A program made the position numbers and the translations under genes. Below, one piece after another: positions 12,525 through 25,324 of a DNA stretch of 64,000 nucleotides (the stretch's first letter is position 1; every line of letters starts with the position of its first letter). The DNA lies in assembly GCF_001625305.1 (NCBI RefSeq), contig NW_017804043.1, positions 325,833-389,832 on the forward strand, written 5' to 3'. This DNA comes from Branchiostoma belcheri. Its lineage: Eukaryota > Chordata > Leptocardii > Amphioxiformes > Branchiostomatidae. The notes under the pieces are model-generated. The model searched no databases and had not been told where the DNA came from. It saw only the letters and a list, made by a program, of their open reading frames with translations.

Positions 12525-12712
12525 ATCAATCAATAATTTGTGCTTATAAACCTGCATTTTTCCTCTGGTCTCTCAGTCACTGACGAAAGCTAGTGGATAC
12601 TAGCTGAAACGTCTGACGTTTCCAAAATCATATCCAGTTGCTTGAGGAACTGTTTATTGGCGTATCTTATTACTCGTACCTGGATGTCTAACCTTCATCG
12701 ACGTACCTCTCT
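12525..12712 (+). repeat. Copy of the CTGANGAA-hairpin repeat
   Basis: CTGACGAA, stem AGCTAG-TGGATA-CTAGCT (12588-12605), then GAAACGTCTGACGTTTCC, and the shared tail ACCTGGATGTCTAACC. Confidence 0.75.
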
Positions 12713-13727
12713 TCCTATTGTTATAAAGGTTTAAAGGTGATATGACTATATATATATATCAGCTACACATGCTATATATAAGGATAATGCTATCAAGATT
12801 TCGTCTTGGATTGCGGTGAAAGATTATGCCTTTTCCAAGTAGCCTTTCCATTGCAGCTTTGCCACGGCTGAAGTTTTAGCCAAGCAAACCGGGTCAGCCC
12901 TTCTCTCAGTATCGATAAGTGTACAGCAGAGGTATGAAGAAAAACGGAATCTGTACTTTCGTAAATGTATACCATGCATTTGAAGTAAGTTATTGTCTGT
13001 CAGTATAGTGTTTTTGCATCCATTCCATGTTAAGGACCACAGAAGCTGACAGAAATGTCAAGCTAACTGTGGATACAACTAAAGTCAAAGTCAATGCCAT
13101 GCGATCTCTCTATATATGTCAATGTCCAATATTCCACAGCAAGTAGCAGCAAGAAGTAGAAACAACAGAAAGTTGTAAAACTTTTGACAAATATTTATAC
13201 CAAAAGTTATAAAACATTACCCAAGCAGTAAACCTCTTCCTACATTTCTGCGTGTAATCCTATATACATCCGTCACTAGCGTGGGCCATGATCAGGTCTG
13301 GGCACAGAAATCTCATTCTGAGAGTGCGACCCACTATTGGGATTCAATAATATAAGACGTATAGCCATACAATGGCTATACTGTGCCGGTCATCTAGTTC
13401 CTTTATTTGATAACGAGCGCTCGATTATTATGAGTCACTGAAAAAATTTCGCCATTTGCACATTTAGAATAAGGAAGTTTGCATTCTCTTTCAAAATAAT
13501 TGCTTCAAGTCTCAAATTTTTATAGTGTTAGAGTAAAACTTGTCGAAACGCATTTGAACTTTGGCGATCATAAAATTCATGTAACTTTATTTTCGCCAAG
13601 TTTCAGCCCACAGATTTGGTTTGGTTCCCATGGTACGAAGTTGCCAATATTCATCACTTCGATAGTGTTACGAAGACGGGAGACGAAAATAAGATAGAAT
13701 CAGGGCCAACGGTTTTTATTCAACCTC
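12713..13727. other. Intergenic, nothing recognised
   Basis: A TA microsatellite lies near 12747-12758. Otherwise no feature is supported. Confidence 0.55.
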
Positions 13728-13940
13728 AGTATCTGTATCTGTATAGTCGGTATGACCACCCCTCGGCGTAACACACCAGCTTCGCAGGCACGCGGCGCGG
13801 CGGCAGTTGGCTACATTACACAGAACGTTACATCCAGCCCTTGAACATCTAACTCTAGACATTGTTTAAAGCTATCTAATGACAATGCCCCTACTGTACT
13901 TGGTGACACTATTGAGTTCCACTCTGCGATAGTTTATTGG
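13728..13940 (-). mobile_element. LINE-A 3' end, antisense copy
   Basis: Starts with GTATCTGTATCTGTATAG and continues through the LINE-A 3'UTR complement to the edge of the RT coding end. It faces the sense copy at 14125-14462. Confidence 0.8.
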
Positions 13941-14124
13941 AAATTTGTGTGCGAGTGGATCTGGAAAGGAAAGAAAGAGTAGCGCCATCGGTAAGTGAGG
14001 GGGCGGTGCGTGGTGAGTTGGTGATGATGAGATCAAGTGGTTCTGAAGTGGACTCTTGAGTAAGCGCCCCCATGCGGTGTGAAAGTAATTACAAGCTGTA
14101 GATCACTCCGCCTACGTTTGCCTT

Positions 14125-14462
14125 CCAAATACCAGTACACTAAGTATCTGATACCAGCCCAGAAAAGAACAAGAAACAGTCATGCCTTCAAATATCAGAG
14201 TTATCAACCAAGAACTGAGGTATTCAAAAACTCGTATTTCCCCAGAACTATCGTAGACTGGAACTCGTTGCCACCAAGCACAGTTGGGGCATCATCACTA
14301 GAAAGCTTTAAACAACTCCTGCAATCAAATGTGCAAAGACCGAGTGTAACAAGTCGTTCGGTGTGATGTAGCTAGCTGCCGCCGCGCCGCGTGCCTGCGA
14401 AGCTGGTGTGTTACACCGAAGGTATCGGCTATCGGCTGTACCGATACCGATACAGATACACG
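14125..14462 (+). mobile_element. LINE-A 3' end with RT C-terminus
   Basis: Encodes YLIPAQKRTRNSHAFKYQSY and FKNSYFPRTIVDWNSLPPST before the stop at 14364-14366. This is typical of the C-terminus of CR1/L2-like reverse transcriptases. The 3'UTR follows and ends with CCGATACCGATACAGATAC. Confidence 0.88.
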
Positions 14463-14746
14463 AACCAGTGACCAGTGCAGCAACCCAGGCAAACTGCATG
14501 ATCTGTTATCCACCATGCGGCACTGTGACGAAGTGCACGGAGGGGTAGAGAGCAAGAGAGGCCGACGGGGGTGGGGGTGGTGTGGTAGAAGAAGGGGGCG
14601 AGGGGGGAGGATAGAAAGATAAGGAAGACGGGTTCAAGCTTAGTCACCTTTGGGATCTTATACACCACCACCTAGCAATGATAAAGTCAGAACTGCCCCC
14701 ACAAAAGTAGCAGAAGAGCTGTCAGCCCGGTGGCAGGTATAATTTT

Positions 14747-14782
14747 TACCTTCGCCAAGAAGGTTATGTTTTCAGGGGCGTT

Positions 14783-14813
<31 letters not shown>

Positions 14814-15632
14814 CTGTCTGTAAACACGATAACTTGAGAAGGCCTTGATGGATTGTCTTGATACTTGGTAGATGGGTAGGTCTTGATGAGACCTCAAAAT
14901 GATTAGATTTTGGACCCCCTAGCGGCTTGTTATGGTACTGCAGCTGAACTTCCGGTTTTGATATCTCAAGATCCAGACATGCTATGGTGATGAAATTTGG
15001 ATGGTAGGTAGCTCTTGTGCTGGAAAAGAAGTGACGTGAGTTTAGGCCCCCTAGCGGCTTGCTCTAAAACTGCAGGGGGGTTTAAAGGACAAATGTTTAA
15101 AAGAGGATAACTCAAGAACCGATTGATGGATCATCGTGATTTTTGGTATGTAGGTAGCTGAAGTGATGCTTGACATAATGATATTACAATTATGCGAATA
15201 TTGATGTAATTTGCATAATTAATGAGGAAATTTTATAAATCAGCTGCATTCCATGATAGGAAGTTCAAGCTTGTAACATATGTTATTAAGAACGAGAGAA
15301 ACACAGGCAAATATTGATTATGCAAATGAAGACTTAATTTGCATAATTAATGAGAAAATGTTATAATTGCGTAGTGGTAACTGCCTGGAATTTCATACTT
15401 GGGGTGTTTGAGAATTAAGTAAAGGTGAACATATATAAACATAACTTATTCAAATAAGGACCACATTTGCATAATTTATGAGAAAATGGCATTCTTTAAG
15501 ATTAGACTGTCTTTTGATGGAGAATATGATCAACAGACTGATATAATTCATGCAATTGAGGATCCTATTTGCATAATCAGGGTGATTAGTATATTTCTTA
15601 TTCATAAAGGCTAACATCATTTGGCGAAGGTA
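14747..15632. mobile_element. 886-bp TIR element with internal octamer repeats
   Basis: Perfect 12-bp termini TACCTTCGCCAA (14747-14758) and TTGGCGAAGGTA (15621-15632). It includes a TG microsatellite (14785-14812) and two CCCCTAGCGGCTTG blocks. ATTTGCAT occurs at 15209, 15337, 15465 and 15567, with ATGCAAAT at 15320, in ~100-128-bp repeated units. There is no transposase, so it is non-autonomous. Confidence 0.8.
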
Positions 15633-15714
15633 TGAGATCGTGGAACTCTAGTCATCCATATTGTGTACAAAACCCCCTTAACACCAAGTGCTGACGGCCT
15701 TTGCGACCGACCTT

Positions 15715-15760
15715 TTCAGAGTTGAAGAAGGATGGCGAATACCATCTGAAAGCCTTTGTA
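15715..15760 (+). repeat. Isolated TTGAAGAA-hairpin-GAAA motif
   Basis: TTGAAGAA, stem GGATGG-CGAATA-CCATCT (one wobble), GAAAGCC. It has the same architecture as the other families, but its flanks match none of them here. Confidence 0.5.
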
Positions 15761-17170
15761 CAACCTTAACTTTTACTCGTGCGTAACCCTTTATAGCCAA
15801 GGCACTGCAAATCGCCAAGTGCAGTTTTGCTTCCACAGCTAACACAAAGTACATCAAAACAGGCATGATGTATAAATCCCTGCACTTTCTTAGAAATGTC
15901 CAAATGTTGATGTTTCACAGGCGAATCAATTGATGGAAAGAAACGATGTTTTTTTGCCAAAGCAACACGCTTGGACAGGTTTACATAAACACCAATCCCA
16001 AGACGAATGCATGTGGAAGGACCTGTCATGTTTTCTGTCAAACTTCGTCCGTCAAACCATGTAGAGAAGTCTAAAATTTACGTGTACGAGTATCACTGCA
16101 GGCAGGTACAATACGAAACAAATCACTCGCATACATGGTAGTCTAAGAGAACTATTCTTCTCAATTTTGTGGAGGAAAGGAAATATTTCACCACATTTCT
16201 GTCGACGCCGCGGTATCTGTACCAGACATGTGGACACCATACTTCAACAGGAGTTTCCGGAGGCCTGTCGGGAAGAATGATGCGAGTTTAACACGGTTGA
16301 AGACACTTCGTTATAGCTACTGTGCTGTATATGGACGGGGTTAACTAAATGTTAGTGTTGGGGCACAACACGCTTGGGAGGTAACAGTACTGTATGGACT
16401 ATAAAACCCTGACATTGCGTAAATTCACACTCTGCGGTTTTGAAATTTATAACCATTGGAGAAAACCCTTTTGTTTTGCTTTCTTTTCTTCTGGAATGGG
16501 AGTTTTGAATCACGCTTGCACTAGGTCTCTTATGAATCCACACTTTTTCAAACGTCTTGTTAAGTACCTTTATTTTTTTCATTGTTAAAGTGGCCGCGAG
16601 AATGTAAGTTGTGCCTTATTTGAGTTCGCAGTCACTTTGTCTTTGTCCTTTCTTTTGTATTCATTACTGTTTTTCTGAATAAAAAAAGGTTTTTGTCACA
16701 ACACCATTAGATACCAACAACAGCATGAAAATAAATATTTATACTGCTAATCTTCCGAAAGACACAAAGACTTATTAAATTCGGAGAAATATTATATCAG
16801 ACACTACGTTTTCGTAAAGGCGACTGGAAGACGAATCTGACCTTTATGTACTTGTACATGTGACGTACGTATATCTACAAAGGTACAAATACTTAAATAT
16901 ATATGTACTATATATACATTCTTGAAAGTCCTCGTATATATGAGCTGAGGTTTGTAAATGTTCACCTTTGGTAAAATAAAGTTTAAATATTTGTTTTGGG
17001 GGCAAGGCTGTCGCCAGCACAAATCTTTTAAATCTCCGCCCAAACATTTGTCTGACGGATCCATTCAGAAACTATGTCAGAACGTAAAAGCTTAATAAAC
17101 AGAATTACTATAGGTTTAAGCACAATCCTTTCAGTCATATGAGTACTGAAAAATGTAAAGAACATATGGG
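15761..17170. other. Intergenic, nothing recognised
   Basis: Several short open frames in both directions with no known motif and no splice-consistent linkage seen. Confidence 0.5.
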
Positions 17171-17437
17171 AAATACTTCTCTGTAGGGTCGTGTGGCGTA
17201 ATGGCAGAGTGTTCGATTAGGAACCAAGAGGCCCCGGGTTCGAGTCCCGACATGCCACCGATCTTGTGCCCTTAGGAAAGGCACTTAACTCGACTTTTCT
17301 CACTTCGCTCAGGTGAAAATGAGTATTGTATTGTCCCCTGTGTTGGTGGCGGCATTAATATAAGTTGAAAAGAAAACTTATGTGCCGTCACCACATCTTG
17401 TGATTAAATGTTGGAATATAAAAAAAAATACTTCTCT
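17171..17437 (+). mobile_element. tRNA-derived SINE, full-length copy with 12-bp TSD
   Basis: Flanked by AAATACTTCTCT at 17171-17182 and 17426-17437. The head starts GGTCGTGTGGCGTAATGG (A box) and carries the B box GGGTTCGAGTCC. The tail is ATTAATATAAGTTG and an A run. The head does not fold into an intact tRNA. Confidence 0.92.
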
Positions 17438-17929
17438 AAATGTGGAATGTGTGTTAACCTTAAACTCTCTCATGTATTTTTTAAAGAGTTTTTGGATATG
17501 CTTTCTGTTAGAGATTGTTAAGTATTTCAAATTTATTAATTGAAAAAATAATAAATAATAAATAAACCGTAAACAGCTACCTGCAGAGTTATATATACGT
17601 GATCACCGAACCGTGAAATTATGTTTTTAGGCAACAAAAGTTACAATCATCCTCGCAGCGGGCATTAGGACATAGATGTTTGTTTTTAAAGTAACGTAGA
17701 AGTATGTATGAATATGGATGACTTCGTCAAAGGGACTTCATATTTTTGTCGAGCTTGGATCAGCCAATAAAGAACAAGAAAAGTTGTCGGTGAAATCACC
17801 ATGGTATGTTAGTAGGTAATTAGTTCTTCTTCTGCAAAACAGCAGGTTGTCGTAAATAAGAAAGCACCCCAAGCCTGCTTTTGCCGCAAAGTATGTTGTA
17901 CGCAGATTGTCAATGCTTAAGGCTATTGA

Positions 17930-18060
17930 CAGTGTCACTGATGAAAGGTAGTGGATGCTACCTGAAACGTCTGACGGTTTCCAAAATCATATCCAGTTGC
18001 TTAAGTAACTATTTGTTGTTGTATCTTATTACCTGGATTTCTAACCTTCACCGACGAACT
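17930..18060 (+). repeat. Copy of the CTGANGAA-hairpin repeat
   Basis: CTGATGAA, stem AGGTAG-TGGATG-CTACCT (17946-17963), then GAAACGTCTGACGG. This copy carries the exact CTGATGA of a hammerhead core. Confidence 0.75.
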
Positions 18061-18515
18061 AAACTTTACTTCATCTGAAATTACATTGGCTGTTTTTGAA
18101 AAAAAAAGCGCCCCCTACCACACAGCATGCACGTCATCATAGTATACTATCACTCACCCACTGTTCTCGGATTGAAATCGGATCATCCCGAAAATTGATA
18201 AATGCAGATGAATCAAAATAACGGAATTAAGTCGGATTAAGTGTCTAGTCATGGATGAAATCGAATGATGGCCTTGAACACGGCAAATTCGTGCAAAACA
18301 TCGCGAATAGTTGAACGGTCACCAAGTGGGTGTTAGAGGCAAAACATCGTGTGCGGAAAGTAATCTGTCGGCAGCTGTGAAATGTGTCAACATGACATAC
18401 CAGAAAGACTCAGTGTCGTAAAGAAAGATTACGGGCGTTTATGTCTGAAAATTGTTTTGACACCGTTGAAGAAGTCACAGCTGGAATTGACGATAGGTAT
18501 GGCTATGGACAGCAC

Positions 18516-18621
18516 CATCCTGTCAATATGGCATTTTATTCTGCTGTCAATAGTGCAAGTTTTTCTACATTGACAGGACCATCCTGTCAAAAACAGACAA
18601 TTTTACACTATTGACAGGATG
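18516..18621. repeat. Nested inverted repeats of CATCCTGTCAATA
   Basis: CATCCTGTCAATA (18516-18528) pairs with TATTGACAGGATG (18609-18621). CTGTCAATAGTG (18544) pairs with CACTATTGACAG (18606). A central TTGACAGGA-CCA-TCCTGTCAA hairpin lies at 18570-18590. Confidence 0.8.
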
Positions 18622-18654
18622 AATAGTGCATTTTCTTCTGCAATTGTCTTCTGC

Positions 18655-18800
18655 AATTTGCATATCAACCAATAGTTCGTGCTTATAAACCTGTATGTCT
18701 CCTGCAAGTCTCTAGTGTCACTGACAAAAGGTAGTGGATGCTAGCTAGAACGTCTGACCGTTTTCAAAATCATATCCAGTTGCTGTTTGGCGTAATTTTA
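18655..18800 (+). repeat. Copy of the CTGANGAA-hairpin repeat, decayed
   Basis: CTGACAAA, AGGTAG-TGGATG-CTAGCT (one mismatch), TAGAACGTCTGACCG. Upstream CATATCAACCAATAGTTCGT matches other full copies. Confidence 0.7.
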
Positions 18801-19984
18801 GGGCAGTAAACTGGACTTTCGAAGTCAATTTTCTTACCATTCTTTTAATGTAGTAAGTTGAATCAATTATATTTCATAACATACTGATATCTGTGAGGTA
18901 GAAATGCGGTGTCGCTGATGCAAAACGTTATGTGTACAATTATATAGTAGAGGGGATTCATTCCTCACTAACCGACATCTCGCACACACAGTCGTACCTG
19001 GAGATGCATAGTTCCCGTTTAGAACTTTTATTCAGCCTGTCGCAATTGTATGTGTACTTACGTGTACAATTAGACATATTTTGAACATGATTTATTACTC
19101 CGTGAAGGAGGTCAGGACCTCCGGACGGAGTGTTGTAATCGGCTAATTTTTCATGTTCGCAGTCAAAACACTGGGTTCTCTTTGTGTAATCGGCACGCAA
19201 TTTTATACGCCGTCTGCGGGCATGCCCGTGTTGATGCACGAATGTGTATTTTTGCCGTTGCTGCTTTCGCGGTCAATGTAATATCGCAGACGCACCCCTA
19301 CAATTACGAGGCGAATTGGAATGGTCCAGAAAAACGCGTTGTTTGGAATAGCAGTGGGGGGGGGTAAAAGTTCATGCAGATACGGGGTGGTTTTTATAAG
19401 TGGTTCCAGATGTTTTTGCCCATGGTTAAGAGATGCCAAGTTTTTTGGAAGATGTTCGCAGCCAAAACGCATTCTTCCGTACGTCGCATTTCTGTGTAAT
19501 TTCGCATGTGGTGTTGCATTATGTCCGGGATGATGCACGTCTTTTTATTTTTACCATAGCTGTTTTGATATTGGAGTAAATGCATATTTTAGAAACATCC
19601 CTACTTTTACAATCCTGTGGAATAGGCCGTAGGTTTAGGCAGTTGTCTGGTAGCAGAGGTTCTGTAAGCAGATATCCTGGTTATCTGGCCGGCGGCAGTA
19701 ACACTCGCGGTGCTTACCGCGGTGCTTACTGTTGCTGGCCTGTTCCAGGCGCGCTTAATTAGGTACAGGCACAGTAAGACGGTGGGGCTGTCTTTGTTAC
19801 TAGACACGACCATGATAGTCCGATCTTTATGTGAATGCAATGATTGTGTGTGTGTAATTAAAATGAACTTCGAACTTGAAGCACAGTATCTTTACACGCC
19901 CTGGGAGCAGTAATAGATTTAGCTCTTTGTATGTTTTATGCTTGTGACGCGCCCTCATTGTATTAACCGTTGCCTAATTATAAT
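18801..19984. other. Intergenic with a weak internal duplication
   Basis: ATGTTCGCAG-CAAAAC followed by a TGATGCACG block occurs near 19153-19250 and 19453-19540. No gene recognised. Confidence 0.5.
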
Positions 19985-20240
19985 GTTTTTTTTTTATTCC
20001 AACATGTAATCACCAGACGTGGTGACGACACACTCAAGTTTTTTCAACTTATATTAATGCCGCCACCAACACAGGGGACAAATACATGACAGGACAATAC
20101 TCATTTACACCTGAGCGAAGTGAGGAAAGTCGTGTAAAGTGCCTTTCCCAAGGGCACAAGATCGGTGGCATGTCAGGACTCGAACCCGGGACTCTAAGTT
20201 CCGAGTCGCGCACTCTGCCGCTACGCCAGACGACCCCACA
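19985..20240 (-). mobile_element. tRNA-derived SINE, full-length copy
   Basis: Same family as the 10166 copy. It has a T run at the left, the SINE tail complement, and the tRNA-like head ending near GCCAGACGACCCCAC. Confidence 0.88.
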
Positions 20241-20927
20241 ATGAATATTGACCCCACAGTGAAATTATAATGTCTGCACAGTAGGTCTGGCGTTGACGCT
20301 TGGGATTTTATTGAAATATATAAAACTTCACGGAGGATTGTCACCTATGGCTTCTTGTTTAATGTTGTTGTTGTTACAATTTGTATACTTTCAAAGTTAA
20401 TTAAACAAGTAATCTATTTTAATCCAAACAGTAGGAGATTAATAGGATGCCGGCAGGGTACTAATTGGTAGAAGTGGGGGCGTATTTCTGTTTATTTATA
20501 AGGGACATTTTCCTTGACTGGTGCTTTCCAATTGGATCACATCATGATTATCAAGTTGGTTACAGATTTGCCGTATAAGTGGACAGAAGTCATGCCAAAT
20601 TGTTACGTGAAAAATGGTTTAAATGTTGAACTTAAAGCTTTACTCTACCTGAACATTTTAGAAGATACAGTTGGCACTATTAGTGAAGAGGGCCATTTTA
20701 AACCTATTTCGTAGTAGTAATCACGTGGTCTATGAGACACTTTCAAAACTTTTTTTGCAACAGATGAACGATACTAATTAACAGGTCAACGAACTACGAT
20801 GAACTTGATAATTTTTGTTCTTCCCACATTGCTGAAATCAGACAGTACATATCCCTAAGACATACATGTGAAGAGTTGATGCCCTACTCTAAATATATGA
20901 TGGAACATAGTGTCAAGGTGGGCTATG

Positions 20928-21640
20928 ACTTGAAAGGTTTATGACACTAAAATCAATATCAGACAAAATATTACTTATAATCATTCTAATCGTGACATAG
21001 AGTACCCCTCTTGTCTGTCAACATTGCGAAGCTTTGGGGAAAACTTGTCTTTTAGATGTTTAAACTATCTCCTTTTTATTCCAAAGAACACACGCATTTG
21101 ATACATCAACTTACAACTTGAAAGGTTTATGACATTAAAATCAATATCAGACAAATTATCAGTCATTATCACGACGGATCATGACATGAAGCACTCCAGG
21201 TTTGTCAAAGTTGCACAGCTTTTAGGCAAACTTGTCTTTTAGATGTTTATATTATCTCCTTTTATTCCAAAGAACACATGTGATATATCAGTTTACAACT
21301 TGAAAGGTTTATGATATGACATTAAAATAAATATCAGACAAATTATCACGACTGATCGTGACATGTAGCACTCCTCTGGTTTGTCAAAGTTGCACAGCTT
21401 TGGGGCATCCTGTTTTTTTTATGTTTATCTTCCTTTTATTCCACAGAATACATTTGATACATCAATTTACAACTTGAAAGGTTTATGACATTAAAATCAA
21501 TATTAGAGAAATTATCATGACTGATCATGACATGTAGCACTCCTCTGGTTTGTCAAAGTTGCACAGCTTTGGGGGAAATTGTCTTTTAGATGTTTATCTT
21601 CCTTTTATTCCACAGAACACATTTGATACATCAATTTTTG
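20928..21640 (+). repeat. ~174-188-bp tandem repeat, four units
   Basis: Units start ACTTGAAAGGTTTATGA at 20928, 21116, 21298 and 21472. They share TTTGTCAAAGTTGCACAGC and CTCCTTTTATTCCAAAGAAC. Confidence 0.9.
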
Positions 21641-22848
21641 AGCTGCCAATTCAACATGACAGCCTCCCTGGGATAAGTCTGTAATGCTTTGTAATTCCCA
21701 GACGCGCGCATGTAGCGAGTTCTGCGCTAATGTAGCAAGTTTAGGCTAATGTAGCCTTCTGTCGGCTTACACAAAACTGTAAACCTGCCCCTCCACTGCG
21801 CCTAAGGCAGATTTCACCAGCTTAAAACCGCAAAGCCCAGCGACCCGGGACGACCCCAAAACATCCTGGGAATGTCCGATAATATTATGATAGAAGGGCT
21901 GCGTCTGTGTTAATGAAATAAACGTGAACTGCGGGTGTTTTCGGTACATTTGGGTGAGTTGGCAGTCCTGCTACATTCCGCTCTTCGCTGAACCACGCAG
22001 CGCTGACAGACAGACCCCACGGGGCAAGCCAACCATCTTCACTCTCCTTCTCATTCTTCCCTCCTTTCAAACTTCACTTTTTATCATTCAAGTCATGAAA
22101 GGGTAGTACATAAGTAAGGAAAGTACAGACTACAAAATATATGGTACGTGCAAAGTGGTAAATTTTCGTGACAGTGTTTTTGTGATTTGTGGCAGAGGGT
22201 TGCGTATTTCCACAAAAACATTTGAAGGGAAATATTTGCACGGCATACAACATTCGTCAGTTGGCTGGGATGTTTATACTTTCATTAAGTCAACGGCCTT
22301 GAATAATAAATAATAGTTCTTTGTCTCCTTTATGATTTTGTAAGTCAATATTGCAAAATTCTGCTAATGCAGGTTTTATGACTTTGAGTTATTACTCTAA
22401 ACGGCCATTATGATAGTTTAGGACATGGTGTTGATAAAACATAACACTGGAATATCTTACACGCCACAGTTTGGCTTATGTTGTACTGAACAGGTATGCC
22501 TCTTGAGGGCCAGTATACTACCACAACTGCGATTTTTAATCCTTAAGTAAGTTTTATTCCTACGCAAGGCATAATCTTGACTGAAGAGGCAGTTATACAA
22601 AATTCGGGGCATGAAAAGGTTAAATTGTAAACGCATGGTTTTCGTCACTGGCCTCTTTTTCCAAGAAACCCTTTTTTTACTTTTAAAGCGCAGGATACTT
22701 GTGTACAGCTCTAACAAGCACTGATGGGAATAAGAAGCATTTTAGCTCTCCTCTGCAATTCCTCAGCAGATCTTCAAGATACGGCAGACGTGGAAATAAT
22801 GGCAATGCCGATGAAATTGCAGCATACATAAATAAAACAGTACTAGTC
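21641..22848. other. Intergenic, nothing recognised
   Basis: Only short open frames. No RNA gene or repeat recognised. Confidence 0.5.
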
Positions 22849-23155
22849 GCCGGTAGGAATTTTAACACACCACAGCACCTTTTTGCTACAGCAACGCACT
22901 CATGTAAAGTACTAACCTTCCCGGAAATAATTACTGAAGTGCAATATGGAATCTTAGTCATTTCATTTTTGCCCTCCCCCCCCCGGATTTTGTATGAAAT
23001 TCGTCGGTAGAATTTTTAACACCACAGCACCTTTTTGCTACAGCAACGCACTCATGTAAGCTATCCACCTTCCCGGAAACAATTACTGAAGTGCAATATG
23101 GAATCTTAATCATTACATTTTTGCCACCCTCTGGATTTTGTCTGAAATTCTACCA
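22849..23155 (+). repeat. Tandem duplication, ~153-bp unit
   Basis: Two units share CCACAGCACCTTTTTGCTAC and TTACTGAAGTGCAATATGG, starting at 22849 and about 23002. Confidence 0.85.
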
Positions 23156-23704
23156 AAGGTGCCACAGATTGAGTTATATGTGGGCGGCAGTGGATTTCCG
23201 GGGCCCAAGTCTAAAGAGAATCAATAAATGAAACACTAGATCCTCTCGGCCTAGATGGACTTACGCGCTTGGAAATTCAATAAGCAGGTATTTAGGCAAA
23301 GTCATATCTTTATATATTGTCGTTATGGTGCCTGTCTTTCGTTAGGTGTAAGCACTTGTGCATTTTAAGATTACCGGATAAGATAGATTTACTCAAGGGG
23401 TGCTTTGTAAAGAATTTGTACTTAACCTCACGACTGGTATTATCTCGTGTTCTGGCCTAGTCACATTTGTCGCAAGATTGTCGCGAGATTGTCGCAAGAT
23501 TTCAAACCGACAGCATTCTTGGGATAGTTGTGCCTTTGTCGTACAAAGCCCAGCTGTCTTGAGACGGAAAAGCTTGTCTCAAATCATTGTAGGTCGTTGT
23601 TTCAGTCACAACCTTCTTGTAAATCTAAAAACATGAAAATCGTACGTACGACGAACAAAATAAATGTGATCACACCGTTTAACATAGTTACATTGTATTA
23701 ATGG

Positions 23705-23960
23705 GTGCTTATGTTGTGCCGTTATGAATCGCACAAACGCAAAAAGCCTTCACCTTTAAATCGAAAATGGTTATACCGTTAAACCGTTGTTTTCCCTAGG
23801 TAGTTCTAGAATCTGTGTAAAAAAATTAAGACGTACAAATACTAGTGCAGTGCTGTGCCCATATAAATTGCAAAAATGCAAAAGCCTTTTAAATTGAAAT
23901 CATTATACATGTGTATGTGAACCATTGTATTCTCTAGGTAGTTCTGGAATCTGCAGGAGA
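23705..23960 (+). repeat. Diverged tandem duplication, ~145-bp unit
   Basis: Both halves contain CAAAAAGCCT-like and CTAGGTAGTTCT-GAATCTG sequences, spaced about 145 bp apart. Confidence 0.65.
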
Positions 23961-24377
23961 AAAAAACTAAAGACTTACCTTTACCGAGTGCTAAGATGTC
24001 TTGGAGGACACTTGTAAGGAGCAGATCTCGTCCGAACCGGTCCCAAGTCTTCTCCCTGCAGTCTGGGAGGGAAACCAGAGGTTGGTGATGACGTTGATCG
24101 CGAGGTCAGGACCTTTGCATCCGCCCTTTTAAATACTAGTAGAGGGTCTGTATGGGGGGATCCCGACAACGCTCTACGCTAGATTTTAAGAGCTGGCTAC
24201 GTATATTACGCTGAGTTCAAGAAGCCTCCCCCATTACCCTTTACGATGAATTCCGGGTAGCTGCAACATATTACGTAAAATAAAACGGCGAAATACGCTC
24301 TACGCAAAATGCGGCAATTGCACTCTACGTTGAATTAGAGCGGTCCGGTCCGTCTACGCTCTACGTAGAATGAAAAC

Positions 24378-24643
24378 GGCCGATGTGGGGTCGTGTGGCG
24401 TAGCGGCAGAGTGCGCGACTCGGAACCTAGAGGTCCCGGGTTCGAGTCCTGACATGCCACCGATCTTGTGCCCTTGGGAGAGGCACTTTACACGACTTTC
24501 CTCACTTAACTCAGGTGAAAATGAGTACTGTCCTGTCATGTATTTGTCCCCTGTGTTGGTGGCGGCATTAATATAAGTTGAAAAACTTGAGTGTGCCGTC
24601 ACCACGTCTGGTGATTACATGTTGGAATAAAAAAAAGGCCGAT
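24378..24643 (+). mobile_element. tRNA-derived SINE, full-length copy with 7-bp TSD
   Basis: Flanked by GGCCGAT (24378-24384, 24637-24643). The head is GGTCGTGTGGCGTAGCGG with B box GGGTTCGAGTCC, and the tail ends in an A run. It shares its layout with the other copies and is probably fairly young, given the clean ends. Confidence 0.92.
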
Positions 24644-24741
24644 TACGCTCCACGGAAAAGGGCATGCGGACCCCCTAGCAGTGGTGCACGCCGCTTGGAA
24701 GCAGTGTGGGGGCGTTGTGTGTTTATTTCCACTGTCAAGGA

Positions 24742-25189
24742 GATGAACCTTTTCTGCACACTGTCTCCGCTAGTAGTTCAGGCCTCGAAATTAACTTTTG
24801 TTCCTATGGCTCAGCACTGTCCCCAAAATAAACTTCAATTGTCCCAAAGTGAAGATGAACTGTCCCAATCTGTTTTTCGGGAAATATTTTATGACCTCAA
24901 CTTGACGTCATCTTTATTTTGCTTACGTTTTAACTACCAGGCGCACTATAATTGCAGAATAGACAGGAAATTGGGGGGGGGGGCTTTCCCAGAGCCAAAA
25001 GCTGGGACGTGTGCCTGATAGACAAAAGAAGGACTGTTATTCTGATGTTGATTACTATTCTGTTGTCCCAAAAATGTTCCAAAGTGTCTTTTTAGTTGTC
25101 CCGGCCTAACATTTTGGTGGTCAGTGGCCATCTGAACACCGTAAATTTCGATCCCTGCATGATGAACCTTTTCTGCACACTGTCTCCGC
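24742..25189. mobile_element. CAGG-TCGAAATT element between 29-bp direct repeats
   Basis: An identical 29-bp sequence lies at 24742-24770 and 25161-25189. Between them, CAGGCCTCGAAATTAAC and GTAAATTTCGATCCCTG form inverted ends, resembling hAT-type termini. The interior reads without function. Confidence 0.6.
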
Positions 25190-25324
25190 CAGAAGAGCAC
25201 ACATGGGTTACAAATGTCAACAGGAGAACCCTACAGCCTGGTACACAATAGTGAGGGTTTCAAGTGGTGCTGGTGCTTCAAAACATCCCGGCGTCTAGAG
25301 GTCATTAGCGTGGCATGTCCGTCG

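Noticed and set aside
12588..12640. Calling the hairpin motif a proven hammerhead ribozyme
   Set aside because: An extra A separates CTGANGA from stem II, and no convincing helix I or III with a cleavage-site UH was found by eye, so it is reported only as hammerhead-like.
17189..17260. tRNA-like sequences in seven SINE copies, taken as tRNA genes
   Set aside because: A and B boxes are present but the acceptor and anticodon stems do not pair as a real tRNA. Each is joined to a SINE body and A tail with target duplications.
24578..25018. 146-codon open frame
   Set aside because: It spans the end of a SINE and a CAGG-TCGAAATT element; no domain and no conserved signal.
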